Assembly: GCF_001428565.1 (NCBI RefSeq)
Contig: NZ_LMIA01000008.1
Span: 574,844 to 638,843 of the forward strand
Direction: 5' to 3'
Length of the DNA: 64,000 nt
Source of the DNA: Nocardioides sp. Root190
GTDB taxonomy: Bacteria > Actinomycetota > Actinomycetes > Propionibacteriales > Nocardioidaceae
The notes beneath the pieces were generated by a model, which ran no database searches, was not told the DNA's origin, and saw nothing but the letters and a program-made list of their open reading frames with translations. Below are positions 54,712 through 63,881 of the stretch, piece after piece. Both the position numbers and the translations under genes were made by a program. Position 1 is the stretch's first letter. Each line of letters opens with the position of its first letter.

Positions 54712-55722
54712 TCATCGGGCAGGCGCCACCAGCCGCTGGAGCAGGTCGGAGACCGTGACCAGTCCGGCCATCCGACTGTCGTCACCGGGCTCGGTGACGA
54801 TGGCCAGCTGGCTGCTCGACTCCCGCATCCGCGCGAGCGCGGCGTACACCTTCGTGTCCGCCGGCAGCCGCAGCGGTGGCCGCGTCAGGGACTCGATGGG
54901 TGCGTCGGCCTCGCGCTCGAGGGTGTCGCGCACGTGCACGACACCGACCGCGTGATCGGCGTCGCCGACGAGGATGCGCAGGTGGCCCGAGTGCTGGCTG
55001 GCTGCCTGCACGTCGGCGACCCTGGCACCCACGGGCACACAGGTCGGGAGCTCGGGACGCACCAGGTCGCCCAGCGCGAGGGTCTCGAGCTCCAGGGCAC
55101 CCGAGAGGTGCGCGGAGTACGACGCGTCGAGCGCGCCCACGCTGGTGGAGTGCTCGATCAGCTGACGCAGGCCAGCAGGGTCCTGGCCGGACGCGACCTC
55201 GTCGACCGGGGTGACCCCGACCCGACGCAGGCACCAGTTGGCGGTGTCATTGAGCGCCCGCAGCAGCGGCCGGGTGAGCCACATGAAGCCGCGCATCGGG
55301 ATCGCCAGCATGGTCGCGGACCTTTCGGGGTGCGCGATCGCCCATGACTTCGGGGCCATCTCGCCGACCACGAGGTGCAGGAACGTCACCACGGTGAGCG
55401 CTAGCACGAAGCCCGCGACGTCGGCGGCCCAGAACGGCGCGCCCCACGTCTCGAAGGCAGGCGTGAGCCAGTGGTGCACGGCCGGCTTGGTGATCGCGCC
55501 GAGTGCGAGCACGCAGACCGTGATGCCGAGCTGCGAGCCCGCGAGCAGGACGCTGAGCTCGGAGGAGCTGCGCAGTGCCGCGCGGGCCGAACGGCTGGAG
55601 GCCGCAGCGTCCTCGAGGCGGTGCCGACGGGCCGCGATGAGTGCGAACTCGACGGCCACGAAGAAGGCGCTGGCGACGATGATGACGGTGGTGACCACGG
55701 CCACCACGACTGGGTTCTCCAT
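54712..55722 (-). CDS. CNNM/DUF21-CBS membrane protein (short form)
   Basis: A 336-residue member of the CNNM/HlyC family. The DUF21 domain (~1-185) has four helices and the FVAVEFALIAARRHRLED and VVGEMAPKSWAIAHPE motifs. A CBS pair follows (~200-335: LPTCVPVGARVADVQAASQH, LRILVGDADHAVGVVHVRD, LAIVTEPGDDSRMAGLVTVS). Unlike the gene upstream it lacks a CorC_HlyC C-terminal domain. ATG at 55722 overlaps the stop of that gene by one base. Such pairs of a long and a short CNNM protein are common in actinobacteria, with a proposed role in magnesium or cation export; GGAGTCC-type spacing supports the start. Confidence 0.88.
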   Translation of the reverse strand: MENPVVVAVVTTVIIVASAFFVAVEFALIAARRHRLEDAAASSRSARAALRSSSELSVLLAGSQLGITVCVLALGAITKPAVHHWLTPAFETWGAPFWAADVAGFVLALTVVTFLHLVVGEMAPKSWAIAHPERSATMLAIPMRGFMWLTRPLLRALNDTANWCLRRVGVTPVDEVASGQDPAGLRQLIEHSTSVGALDASYSAHLSGALELETLALGDLVRPELPTCVPVGARVADVQAASQHSGHLRILVGDADHAVGVVHVRDTLEREADAPIESLTRPPLRLPADTKVYAALARMRESSSQLAIVTEPGDDSRMAGLVTVSDLLQRLVAPAR

Positions 55723-57068
55723 CAGGACTCCTCCTCCCCGAGCGTGATCCGGATCGACGTCGGCACGTGCTGTTCGACCTCGACGACCTCCATCCGCGCA
55801 TGGCGCGGAGCAGGGTCCTCGTCGTGGACGAGGTCGCCCGGGTCGTCGGGCAGGCGCACGGTGATGACGGTGCACGGTGCGGGCAGTCGACCGTGCTCGG
55901 CGATGACCAGTCCGGCGAGGGTCTGGTAGTCGCCCTCGGGCAGGTCCTGGCCGATGGTGCGCTCGACCTCGTCGACGGGCAGCTCGCCCGGCACCAGCCA
56001 GGAGCCGGCGGCGTCGTCGACGGCCACGGGCGTGTCCTCGTCGTGCTCGTCGGTGAGCTCGCCGACGAGCTCCTCGGCGAGGTCCTCGAGGGTGAGCACG
56101 CCGACGAAGCCGCCGTGCTCGTCGACCACGGCCGCCAGCTCGTTGCTCGTCCGGCTGAGCTCGTCGAGGGCGTCGGGCAGCGCCATCCGGGTGGGTACGA
56201 CGAGAGCGGGCCGGGTCAGCTCCGCGAGGGTCGCGGTCGGCGCGGCGCCCAGCACGTCACCCAGGTGCACCATGCCGACGACGGCGGAGTCGCCGTCGAC
56301 GACGGGGTAGCGCGAGTGCCCGGCCGCCATCAGCCGGCGTACCTCGCCGACCGTGGTGTCGGTCGTGACGACGTCGACGCGGGTGCGCGGCACCATCGCG
56401 TGCTCGACGTCGCGGGTCGGGAAGTCCAGCACCCGGTCGAGCAGCAGGGACAGCTCGGCAGGCAGGTCACCGGTGTCGCGCGAGTCCGCCACGATGTGCT
56501 CGAGGTCGCGGACCGTCGCGGAGTGCTCCACGTCGTGGACCGGCTCGATCCGGATCGCCCGCAGCAGCAGGTTCGAGGACTGGTCGAAGATCCAGATGAG
56601 CGGCCCGGTCACCCGCAGGTAGCCGAGGGTCGAGCGGGCCAGCCGGTCGGCGACCGGCTCCGGTCGCGCGATGGCGAGGTTCTTGGGGAACAGCTCGCCG
56701 AACAGCATCTGCACGATCGTGGAGAAAGCGAGCGCCAGCACGGTGCCGACCGCGACGCCGACGGCGGTCGGGATGCCGACCCCGCCGAGCAGGGTGCCGA
56801 GGGAGTCGCCGATGAGCGGCTCTGCGACGTACCCCACCAGCAGGCCGGTGACCGTGATGCCGAGCTGGGCACCGGAGAGCATGAACGAGGTGCGGCGAGT
56901 GACCTCGAGGGCGCGCTCGGCGCGGGCGTCACCGGCGGCGGCGCGGGCCCGGAGCCGGGACCGGTCGACCGCCATGAAGGCGAACTCCTGGGCGACGAAG
57001 TAGCCCGTGGCCGCGGTGATCGCGAGGACCACGAGCAGGCCCAGGAGGAGGGAGAGCAGCGCGGTCAT
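55722..57068 (-). CDS. CNNM/CorC-family membrane protein (long form)
   Basis: A 448-residue protein with DUF21 (~1-190: GYFVAQEFAFMAVDRSRLRA, FGELFPKNLAIARPEPVADR), CBS pair (~215-340: DFPTRDVEHAMVPRTRVDVV, HSRYPVVDGDSAVVGMVHLG, LAAVVDEHGGFVGVLTLEDL) and the CorC_HlyC domain (~350-440: SWLVPGELPVDEVERTIGQD). This is the complete CNNM architecture, linked to Mg2+ efflux. ATG at 57068 has GGAGCG ~8 bases upstream. It is divergent from the ABC exporter gene and co-translated with the short form. Confidence 0.9.
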   Translation of the reverse strand: MTALLSLLLGLLVVLAITAATGYFVAQEFAFMAVDRSRLRARAAAGDARAERALEVTRRTSFMLSGAQLGITVTGLLVGYVAEPLIGDSLGTLLGGVGIPTAVGVAVGTVLALAFSTIVQMLFGELFPKNLAIARPEPVADRLARSTLGYLRVTGPLIWIFDQSSNLLLRAIRIEPVHDVEHSATVRDLEHIVADSRDTGDLPAELSLLLDRVLDFPTRDVEHAMVPRTRVDVVTTDTTVGEVRRLMAAGHSRYPVVDGDSAVVGMVHLGDVLGAAPTATLAELTRPALVVPTRMALPDALDELSRTSNELAAVVDEHGGFVGVLTLEDLAEELVGELTDEHDEDTPVAVDDAAGSWLVPGELPVDEVERTIGQDLPEGDYQTLAGLVIAEHGRLPAPCTVITVRLPDDPGDLVHDEDPAPRHARMEVVEVEQHVPTSIRITLGEEES

Positions 57069-57237
57069 CGGGCGCGCTCCGGGTGGGGGAGAGGAACGGG
57101 GGGTCTTCGGCGTTTCTTCTTGCGCATGATGTCGAGTTGAACGGACGAGAAGGCGCTGGGGTTCCGATCCGGACCATTTCCTCGCGGGTGGTCTCGACGG
57201 CGGAAGAAACTCGGAGGCGGATGTCGGTGACGCCATC

Positions 57238-57243
57238 TATTCT
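57238..57243 (+). promoter_or_regulatory. -10 box of the ABC exporter gene
   Basis: TATTCT ends 7 nt before the GTG at 57251, with no ribosome-binding site between, consistent with leaderless expression. An alternative ATG at 57221 would include this box in the coding region. Confidence 0.45.
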
Positions 57244-57250
57244 CGATCCA

Positions 57251-60200
57251 GTGACGACGACGTTGAGCAAGGCCCCCGCGCCTGCTGCCACCCTCGTCGT
57301 TGCCGACCCGACTCGCCTGGTCGACTGGCGCCGCCTCAAGGGCCGGGTCTCCCGCTTCGCGGTGATCGCGGTCGCCATCTCCTCGCTGGGCACGGCGCTC
57401 GGGACGGTCCTCGCCGGCCGGATCGCCGACCACCCCCGCACCGACCTGGTCCTCTGGCTCGCGCTGTGCGTGGTCGGTGCCGCCGCCCTCGACACCACCG
57501 GCCGGGTCGTGTGGGCCGGTGTGGTCGACCGGGCGGAGGGCCGACTGCGCGGCGACCTGCTCAGCGCCGCCCTCCAGCAGCCTCTGGAGCACCTGACCGA
57601 GCAGGCCGTCGGTGAGGTCCTGGACCGGGTCGACGACGACACCCACGAGGTCGGCACGCTGCTGCGCCAGCAGATCTGGATGGCGATGCGGACCGGCTTC
57701 GGCGCGATCCCGATGTGGCTGGTCGCCGGCTTCACCTGGTGGCCGGCGTTCCTGCTGTTCCCGGTGGTCGGCTTCGTGACCGTGTGGGTGATGCGCCCCG
57801 CCCTGGTGGAGATCTCGCGCCTCAAGGTGATCGAGGAGATGGCCTGGACCGACCACGCCGCCGCGCTGGAGGAGGGCATCGCCGGCCGCGACGACCTGCG
57901 CACGAGCCTGGGCCAGGCGTTCGCCGTACAACGCCTCGCGACGCTGTCCGCGGTGATCCACGAGCGGTTCCGTGCCGTGGTGGTCCTCGAGGGCCGAATC
58001 GCCGTGCAGGTGGGGCTCGTGCTCCACGGCCTGCTCATCGCGGTCGCGGTCGCCGGGGTGCTGCTCGCGAGCAACGGCAACCTCGAGGTCGCCCGGCTGG
58101 TGACCCTCTTCCTGGTGACGACGATCTTCGTCGGCCAGATCAACCAGCTCGCCCACCAGCTCCCCGACATCCAGGCCGGCCTCGGCGCGGTGCTGCGACT
58201 GCGGCAGCTGCTCGCCGTCGAGGCCGAGCCCGAGGGCGGCGAAGCGGTCCCGGCCGGTGCGCTCGACCTGCGGATCCGGCACCTCGACTTCGCCTACGCC
58301 GAGGGCTCCTTCGCGCTGAACGACGTCGAGCTGTACGTCGAAGCCGGTCACACCATCGCGCTGGTCGGCCGGACGGGCTCCGGCAAGTCGACGCTCGCGT
58401 CCCTGCTGTCGCGCGCCGTCGAGCCGCCCCCCGGCACGATCTTCCTCGGCGGGGCCGACATCACCACCCTCGACCTGCACGAGCTGCGTCGCCGCGTCGG
58501 CGTCGTCACCCAACGCACCGAGATCCTCGCCGGCACCCTGGCCGAGAACATCGCTCTCTTCGCGGACGTGCCGCGGGTGGAGATCGAGGAGGCGATCGCG
58601 GAGCTCGGCCTGACCGACTGGGTCGACGGCCTGCCCGACGGCCTCGAGACGCTGCTCGGTCCGGGAGGCACGACGCTGTCGGCCGGCGAGGAGCAGCTGG
58701 TCGCCTTCGCGCGACTGCTGGTCCGGCACGTCCAGGTGGTCGTCCTCGACGAGGCGACCGCGCGGATGGACCCGGTCACCGAGAGCCGCGTCGTCGCCGC
58801 GGCCGACCGGCTGATCAACGGCCGCACCGGCGTGCTTGTCGCCCACCGGCTGAGCACGATCGAGCGCGCCGAGATGGTCGCCGTCCTCGACCACGGCCGG
58901 GTGATCCAGCAGGGCCTGCGTACGAACCTGGCGTTGGAAGAGGGACCGTTCCGGCGACTCGTCGCCGCGAGCGGGGCCCAGCACGCTGATCAGGACTCGT
59001 CGGACGCGAGCGAGGCCGCAGCCTCCGACCCCGTCGGGGGACGTCGTCGCAGCGGGGTTCCTCCCGAACGGCCCGAGGTCGGCTCGGGACCCTCGCTGGC
59101 GCGCGGCACGTGGCACGCGATGCGGGTTCGGCCGTGGTGGGGCCTCTACTCCGTCGTACTCTTCCTGGCGGCGAGCATCTTCGCGCCCCTCGGTGCGCTG
59201 ACGGGCTTCGTCTGGGGTCACGTCGTGGCCCGGCTGCAGGCAGGTGAGTCGGTCGGGATGCTGACCGGCGTGCTGGCCGTGCTGCTGCTGGCGGCGCCGA
59301 TCCTGCTCGGTGACGCGATCCGTCGCTACCCGCGCTGGTGGATCGAGGTGATGCTCCGGGTGCGGATGTCGGTGCTGCTGGGCCAGATCGACGGCCGTCG
59401 GCTGCCTCGGACTCCGCCGGGCGAAGTCGTGGCCCGGTCGATGGACGCGGACCGCTACGCCCGCTACTCCGACCGCTGGATCGACTTCATCAACGGCCTG
59501 CTCATCGCGCTGTTCACGATGCTCGTCGCCGGGTCGTGGCTCGCGGGCGCCGTACTGCTCGTGGTGATGGGCTCGAGCGCGCTCGCCTCCTCGATCGGAC
59601 GCCCGATCGCGGGACGCTCGGCTGCGCGTTCCTCCGCCGCCCGCGCGGGGTTCGGTCGCGCGCTGGTGTCGGCGGTGGAGTCGGCGCGCACGGTCAAGCT
59701 CGCCGGTCGTACGCCGCAGGTCCACGAGCACCTGCGCAAGGTCGACGGTGGCCGCGTGGAGGCGGCCGTGTTCGAGCACCGCGTGCAGGCCGTGCTGGAC
59801 GGCGTCCCGATGGTGATGGTGCAGGTCGGCGTCGTGTCGGCCTGGGCGTTCTACCTGTGGGACGTGTGGGGCCTGGCGACCGCGCTCCTGGTGGCCACCG
59901 CGGTCAACGGCTTCGACTGGTTCGGCCGCGTGGCCGGGGCCGTCGTCACAGAGGCGCCCGGCGTCCGGGCCTGGCAGCGGGCGACGTCGCGGTTCGCCGG
60001 GGGAGCGGACCTGGTCGAGCTCCCCGCGGGGATCGACCTCGTCACGGGTGTCGCGCCCGTGCCCGCGCAACCCGACCGCGTCCGCCTCGAGCACCTGCGC
60101 CTCTCCGACTTCACGGCCGTGCACGACGACGGCACGATCGGCGTCGCCGGTGTCGACCTCACCGTGGCGCGCGGCGAGCTGATCCTCCTCGTCGGGCAGG

Positions 60201-60766
60201 TCGGCTCGGGCAAGTCCAGCCTGCTGGCCTCCCTCGCCGGACTCATCGACCACACCGGCTCCTTGGCGTGGAACGACACCGAGGTGCGCGACGCGGAGGC
60301 CTTCCTGCGCCCCGGCCAGGTCGGCCACGTCGCCCAGGTCCCGCGGGTGCTGTCGGGCACCTTCTCCGACAACGTCCGGCTCGGCCACCTGCGCGACGTC
60401 GATCGCCCGATCGCCGACGCCCGCCTCGTCGAGGACGTCGCCGACGCCGGCGGTCCCGACTCCCTGGTCGGCCACCGAGGCGTCCGCCTCTCCGGCGGCC
60501 AGGTCCAGCGGCTCGCGCTCGCCCGCGCACTGGCCACCGACGCCGAGCTGTTGCTCGCCGACGACGTGTCGAGCGCGCTCGACGCCGCCACCGAGATCGA
60601 GCTGTGGGTCGCGCTGCGCGAGCGTCAGGCGACGGTCATCGGAGCCACCTCCAAGAGGGCAGCGCTCGCACAGGCCGACCGCGTCGTCGTACTCGTCGAC
60701 GGGGAGCTGGCGGCCGTGGGGCCGTGGACCGAGCTGGCGGGCGAGTGGGGTCACCTCGCCGGGTGA
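57251..60766 (+). CDS. Single-polypeptide ABC exporter with two membrane and two ATPase domains
   Basis: A 1171-residue full transporter, TMD1-NBD1-TMD2-NBD2. NBD1 has Walker A GRTGSGKST (~373), altered signature LSAGEEQLVAFARLL, Walker B VVVLDEATARMD and switch His in VLVAHRLSTI. NBD2 has Walker A GQVGSGKSS (~981), intact signature LSGGQVQRLALARA, but Walker B LLLADDVSSALD with Asp instead of catalytic Glu, and ATSK where the switch His should be. One ATP site is therefore canonical and the other degenerate, as in heterodimeric exporters and TAP. GTG at 57251 is preferred (TATTCT -10, 7 nt); ATG at 57221 is possible. Substrate unknown. Confidence 0.9.
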   Translation: MTTTLSKAPAPAATLVVADPTRLVDWRRLKGRVSRFAVIAVAISSLGTALGTVLAGRIADHPRTDLVLWLALCVVGAAALDTTGRVVWAGVVDRAEGRLRGDLLSAALQQPLEHLTEQAVGEVLDRVDDDTHEVGTLLRQQIWMAMRTGFGAIPMWLVAGFTWWPAFLLFPVVGFVTVWVMRPALVEISRLKVIEEMAWTDHAAALEEGIAGRDDLRTSLGQAFAVQRLATLSAVIHERFRAVVVLEGRIAVQVGLVLHGLLIAVAVAGVLLASNGNLEVARLVTLFLVTTIFVGQINQLAHQLPDIQAGLGAVLRLRQLLAVEAEPEGGEAVPAGALDLRIRHLDFAYAEGSFALNDVELYVEAGHTIALVGRTGSGKSTLASLLSRAVEPPPGTIFLGGADITTLDLHELRRRVGVVTQRTEILAGTLAENIALFADVPRVEIEEAIAELGLTDWVDGLPDGLETLLGPGGTTLSAGEEQLVAFARLLVRHVQVVVLDEATARMDPVTESRVVAAADRLINGRTGVLVAHRLSTIERAEMVAVLDHGRVIQQGLRTNLALEEGPFRRLVAASGAQHADQDSSDASEAAASDPVGGRRRSGVPPERPEVGSGPSLARGTWHAMRVRPWWGLYSVVLFLAASIFAPLGALTGFVWGHVVARLQAGESVGMLTGVLAVLLLAAPILLGDAIRRYPRWWIEVMLRVRMSVLLGQIDGRRLPRTPPGEVVARSMDADRYARYSDRWIDFINGLLIALFTMLVAGSWLAGAVLLVVMGSSALASSIGRPIAGRSAARSSAARAGFGRALVSAVESARTVKLAGRTPQVHEHLRKVDGGRVEAAVFEHRVQAVLDGVPMVMVQVGVVSAWAFYLWDVWGLATALLVATAVNGFDWFGRVAGAVVTEAPGVRAWQRATSRFAGGADLVELPAGIDLVTGVAPVPAQPDRVRLEHLRLSDFTAVHDDGTIGVAGVDLTVARGELILLVGQVGSGKSSLLASLAGLIDHTGSLAWNDTEVRDAEAFLRPGQVGHVAQVPRVLSGTFSDNVRLGHLRDVDRPIADARLVEDVADAGGPDSLVGHRGVRLSGGQVQRLALARALATDAELLLADDVSSALDAATEIELWVALRERQATVIGATSKRAALAQADRVVVLVDGELAAVGPWTELAGEWGHLAG

Positions 60767-60796
60767 CGGCTGCTGCCTGCACCTGCTGGGAATGGG

Positions 60797-60802
60797 TACG
60801 GT
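60797..60802 (+). promoter_or_regulatory. -10 box of the VOC gene
   Basis: TACGGT ends 6 nt before the ATG at 60809 without a ribosome-binding site, matching the other leaderless genes of the window. Confidence 0.4.
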
Positions 60803-60808
60803 GCCGAC

Positions 60809-61246
60809 ATGGCCATCAAGCTCGAGAACGTCGCCATCGCCGTCCGCGACCTGGACGCGACGATCGCCTTCTTCACCGACCTCGGCCTGACCGTGCTCGG
60901 TCGCGACACCGTCAGCGGTGAGTGGACCGACACCGCGGTCGGACTCGACGGCAACCACGCCAAGATCGCGATGCTCCAGACCCCCGACGGCCTCGGCCGG
61001 CTGGAGCTGTTCGAGTACATCCACCCCGATGCGATCGAGACCGAGCCCACCCTGCCGAACGAGATCGGCATGCACCGCGTCGCGTTCTCTGTCGACGACC
61101 TCGACGCCGCACTGGAGATCGCCGCCCGGCACGGGTGCCATCCGCTCCGGGGCGTGGGGACCTATGAGGACATCTACCGGCTGACGTACGTACGGGGGCC
61201 GAGCGGGATCATCGTGATGCTGGCGCAGGACTTGCGGCAGGGCTGA
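60809..61246 (+). CDS. VOC-family (glyoxalase/methylmalonyl-CoA epimerase-like) protein
   Basis: A 145-residue vicinal-oxygen-chelate protein with two beta-alpha-beta-beta-beta units: IKLENVAIAVRDLDATIAFF (~3-22) and GMHRVAFSVDDLDAALEIAA (~87-106). Metal-ligand candidates are His/Glu in RLELFEYIHP and HRVAF. The close spacing to the ABC exporter (42 bp) is probably incidental given its own -10 box. Many such proteins are lactoylglutathione lyase-like or epimerase-like; the reaction cannot be assigned. Confidence 0.82.
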   Translation: MAIKLENVAIAVRDLDATIAFFTDLGLTVLGRDTVSGEWTDTAVGLDGNHAKIAMLQTPDGLGRLELFEYIHPDAIETEPTLPNEIGMHRVAFSVDDLDAALEIAARHGCHPLRGVGTYEDIYRLTYVRGPSGIIVMLAQDLRQG

Positions 61247-61262
61247 GCGGGACCCTTGCCGC

Positions 61263-62303
61263 TCAGCCCGAGATGCGGGGGCGGTTGATGTGCTTCAGGG
61301 TCCGCAGCGGGTGCTCCAGTGCACGAGAGCGCCAGGCGAGCGTCAGCGAGTCGATCGGGTGGCGGTACACCCACCACGGGTTGCTGATGAAGCGGGCAAC
61401 CACCTGCTGTCCCAGCTCCGAGCGGGGGTCGTCGTGTGAGTTGCCTGTGGTTGCGCGCAGCCGGTCGACGACGGTCTCGACGGGTTGGCCGCGGCCCGAC
61501 CGGAACAGCTCCTGGAGGTCCTCCCACTTCCGTTCCTGAGTCACCGTGTGCTGCTCGACGTGCGTCTGCTGCTCGCGGAGGTCGTCCCTGATCTCCGGGG
61601 GCCAGCGGTCGACGTACTGCTGCACCCATGCCTCGTGCCAGACCTCGTCCTCGAGGAAGGCGATCACCACACAGTTCGGGGCGTACGTCGCTGAGCCCTC
61701 GTCGAGCGCGGGCAGCATCGCCTCCACGATCCGCAGGCCGGCCTCCTCATCGCCCTCCCGGTATGCCTGGGCGGCGACCTCGGCCGCAGCGCTGCAGACG
61801 TCGAAGGGATGGGTGACGCCCCACCGCCGCTCCGACTCGGCGATCACCTGCCTCAACTCCGGGACGTGTCGCAAGGTCTCGAGGAACCGGTCCGCATCGG
61901 TGGGCTCGGCAGGTGGGCGCGGGAGCTTGTGCTGGTCGCCGTTCCAGTAAGTCGCCCGCCAGTAGTAGAGCGCCTCGTGGTTGACGGGCCACTGGTCACC
62001 GTCGAGGACGGGGTTGCTCCAGTCCAGCTCGGGGTCGAACGGCCGCCAACCCTCGTCGAGCGGCTCGTCACTGCGTGGACGCCGGGCCCTGCGTCGGGCC
62101 TGCTTGTGCTTCGCGCCCTGCGTGGCAAAGGCTCGCTGTGCCTCCATCAGGCTGATCCCGTTGGCGCCGTCCGGGTGCATCGGATAGCGGAGCTGGCCAC
62201 CGTCGTCCTCCCAGCGGCAGACCGGGCAGAGCTCGTAGTCGCCGGGACCGCTGTCGAGGGTCAGGTGACCGCAGCAGGGACAGGGGAAGCTGTTCACGGG
62301 CAC
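61263..62303 (-). CDS. CPCC zinc-ribbon protein with unknown C-terminal domain
   Basis: A 346-residue protein. The N-terminus FPCPCCGHLTLDSGPGDYEL with CPVCRWEDDGGQ (~7-37) is the cysteine-rich CPCC family, a predicted zinc ribbon. A second domain (~150-240) includes FLEDEVWHEAWVQQYVDRWP, resembling small DUF7674-like proteins. The C-terminus (~280-346) has WWVYRHPIDSLTLAWRSRAL. GTG at 62303 is used; GTG two codons later is equivalent. CPCC proteins often sit in polymorphic-toxin or immunity neighbourhoods, but no toxin is visible here. Confidence 0.78.
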   Translation of the reverse strand: MPVNSFPCPCCGHLTLDSGPGDYELCPVCRWEDDGGQLRYPMHPDGANGISLMEAQRAFATQGAKHKQARRRARRPRSDEPLDEGWRPFDPELDWSNPVLDGDQWPVNHEALYYWRATYWNGDQHKLPRPPAEPTDADRFLETLRHVPELRQVIAESERRWGVTHPFDVCSAAAEVAAQAYREGDEEAGLRIVEAMLPALDEGSATYAPNCVVIAFLEDEVWHEAWVQQYVDRWPPEIRDDLREQQTHVEQHTVTQERKWEDLQELFRSGRGQPVETVVDRLRATTGNSHDDPRSELGQQVVARFISNPWWVYRHPIDSLTLAWRSRALEHPLRTLKHINRPRISG

Positions 62304-62339
62304 ATTCTCTGCCAGGGGAGTCGAAAGCGCTCCTCAGTT

Positions 62340-63218
62340 TCACGTGCTTCGTTCAGCATCCTGCTCGACGCGTAGCTGATGGTCGACGTCTCGTCGCTGC
62401 TCCCTGATCCGTTGACGATCGAGGGTCGTGAGACGGCGAAGTTGGACGTCGAGCACCGCGCTCGCCAACTGCTTGTCCACTCCGAGATGGGCCGCGACAG
62501 CCGCTCGTGCGGATTCGATCTCCTCGGCAGACAGCACCAGCTCACTGACCACCTGCCAGTCATCGGTGGCGCGTAGGACGGCATCGAGGAATCGACTCTC
62601 CCACTGAAGACGTTCGATCAACGTGGGATCTGGCTCGGGGTCAGGCGGGTTCAACGGCGTGCGGTGTCGAGGCTCGAAGAACGCCGGTCCCAGGTCGCTT
62701 TCGATCCTCAGCTCGCTCCAGGTCAGGGCTGTGTCGTCGACCGAGATCGTGAGAGGGACACCGAGTTCGGCATCGACCGTCACCACCGCGCGGCGCCCCT
62801 TTGTCTCGGGGGCGGTGAACTGCCACGCAGGCCGCCCCTCGAACTCGGTCGCTCGCAGGCTGGTCACCACGGCCTGCCGATCGGATGTCAGCCATCCGGT
62901 CCAGTACTTGCGAGGGTCGTAGAGCCGTAGATCCGTCAGGTCGCCGGAATCATCTTCGCGAAGTTCCCACAGCTCCTCGACGAAGTCGTCTGCCGCCTGC
63001 CAGAAGGTGTGTTCGCCCGCGAGGATCGTCGTGTGGCCGGGCGGTTCCTCCACTCGCGCCATGTGCCGCAGGCGCCACACCCGGCGACGCCGGATGACCT
63101 GGCCGTCCTGCTTCTCTGTGAAGACTCCGCTGTAGCCGACCGTTGGGTCGTTGCCTGCGATCAGCAGCTCGACGAGTTCGTCGAAGGCCGGGGGAGTGCG
63201 CGCCGCGTCGCTGGTCAT
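62340..63218 (-). CDS. LolA-like protein with GyrA-like C-terminal coiled-coil segment
   Basis: A 292-residue protein without signal peptide. Residues ~25-190 are beta-rich (GYSGVFTEKQDGQVIRRRRV, RPAWQFTAPETKGRRAVVTV, ELGVPLTISVDDTALTWSEL) and recall the LolA/LppX fold. Residues ~200-285 align with the C-gate coiled coil of DNA gyrase/topoisomerase IV subunit A: IERLQWESRFLDAVLRATDD, SAEEIESARAAVAAHLGVDK and, at 254-270, AVLDVQLRRLTTLDRQR, compared with GyrA AILDMRLRRLTGLEREK. There is no catalytic tyrosine domain, so it is not a topoisomerase. The ATG is MTSDAARTPP at 63218. Role unknown; a gyrase-binding or dimerisation function is conceivable. Confidence 0.72.
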   Translation of the reverse strand: MTSDAARTPPAFDELVELLIAGNDPTVGYSGVFTEKQDGQVIRRRRVWRLRHMARVEEPPGHTTILAGEHTFWQAADDFVEELWELREDDSGDLTDLRLYDPRKYWTGWLTSDRQAVVTSLRATEFEGRPAWQFTAPETKGRRAVVTVDAELGVPLTISVDDTALTWSELRIESDLGPAFFEPRHRTPLNPPDPEPDPTLIERLQWESRFLDAVLRATDDWQVVSELVLSAEEIESARAAVAAHLGVDKQLASAVLDVQLRRLTTLDRQRIREQRRDVDHQLRVEQDAERST

Positions 63219-63268
63219 GACGACGAGTCTGGCACCAGCCTGCCGTCCCCACGCCCGCCGCAGCCGTA

Positions 63269-63862
63269 ATGCGCTTGAGTGACACGGCGCAGTTGTGGAT
63301 GCTTCGGCAGGTGAAGCACAGCAAGGTCCGCCGCCGCCTCGGCGAGGCGCTCGAGTCCGGACGGGTGGTGCGCGTCTGGCGTGATGAGTACGACTCGACC
63401 TCCACCGACGGCATTCTCATCGCCCTCACCCAGGACTGGTTCGTGATGCACGTCGTCGACGACGGCGTGCATCTGGACGGTCTGGTCATGATGAGGACTC
63501 GTGACGTCGACATGGTTCGCCATGGTCACGACGAGTACGTTCAACGGGGGCTGCAGGGACTGGGCACCCCCGTTGCCACGTTCACCTGTTCCGACGACGT
63601 AACGGCACGCGACCTGATCATGGCCGCGGCCGAACTCCATCCGCTCTCTGCCTTCGCTCTCGGCGACGAGGGGGAGGAGCAGCTGATGATCGGGACCTTG
63701 GTGAAGGCAGGCAAGAAACGTGTCCGACACCGTTTCATCCGTCCCAACGGGACCTGGGCCCTCGAGGACGACCGGTGGAGGTACGAGCAGATCTCGAGCA
63801 TCACGGTCGGTGGGCGCTACATCGATTCGTTGGCCCGCTTCGGGTTGCCTTCGCCGGTGTGA
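63269..63862 (+). CDS. Hypothetical protein
   Basis: A 197-residue soluble protein with no recognised domain. It begins with a basic segment (MLRQVKHSKVRRRLGEALES) followed by beta-strands (VVRVWRDEYDSTSTDGILIA, DWFVMHVVDDGVHLDGLVMM). ATG at 63269 is used; the internal ATG at 63299 is an alternative. It is divergent from the GyrA-like gene, 50 bp away. Composition is that of a normal coding region. Confidence 0.65.
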   Translation: MRLSDTAQLWMLRQVKHSKVRRRLGEALESGRVVRVWRDEYDSTSTDGILIALTQDWFVMHVVDDGVHLDGLVMMRTRDVDMVRHGHDEYVQRGLQGLGTPVATFTCSDDVTARDLIMAAAELHPLSAFALGDEGEEQLMIGTLVKAGKKRVRHRFIRPNGTWALEDDRWRYEQISSITVGGRYIDSLARFGLPSPV

Positions 63863-63881
63863 CGCGGCTGGGCGGTGCGGC

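Noticed and set aside
57065..61141. A 1358-codon minus-strand open frame opposite the ABC exporter
   Set aside because: Low-complexity Gly/Asp/Arg/His shadow; the plus strand encodes a complete exporter.
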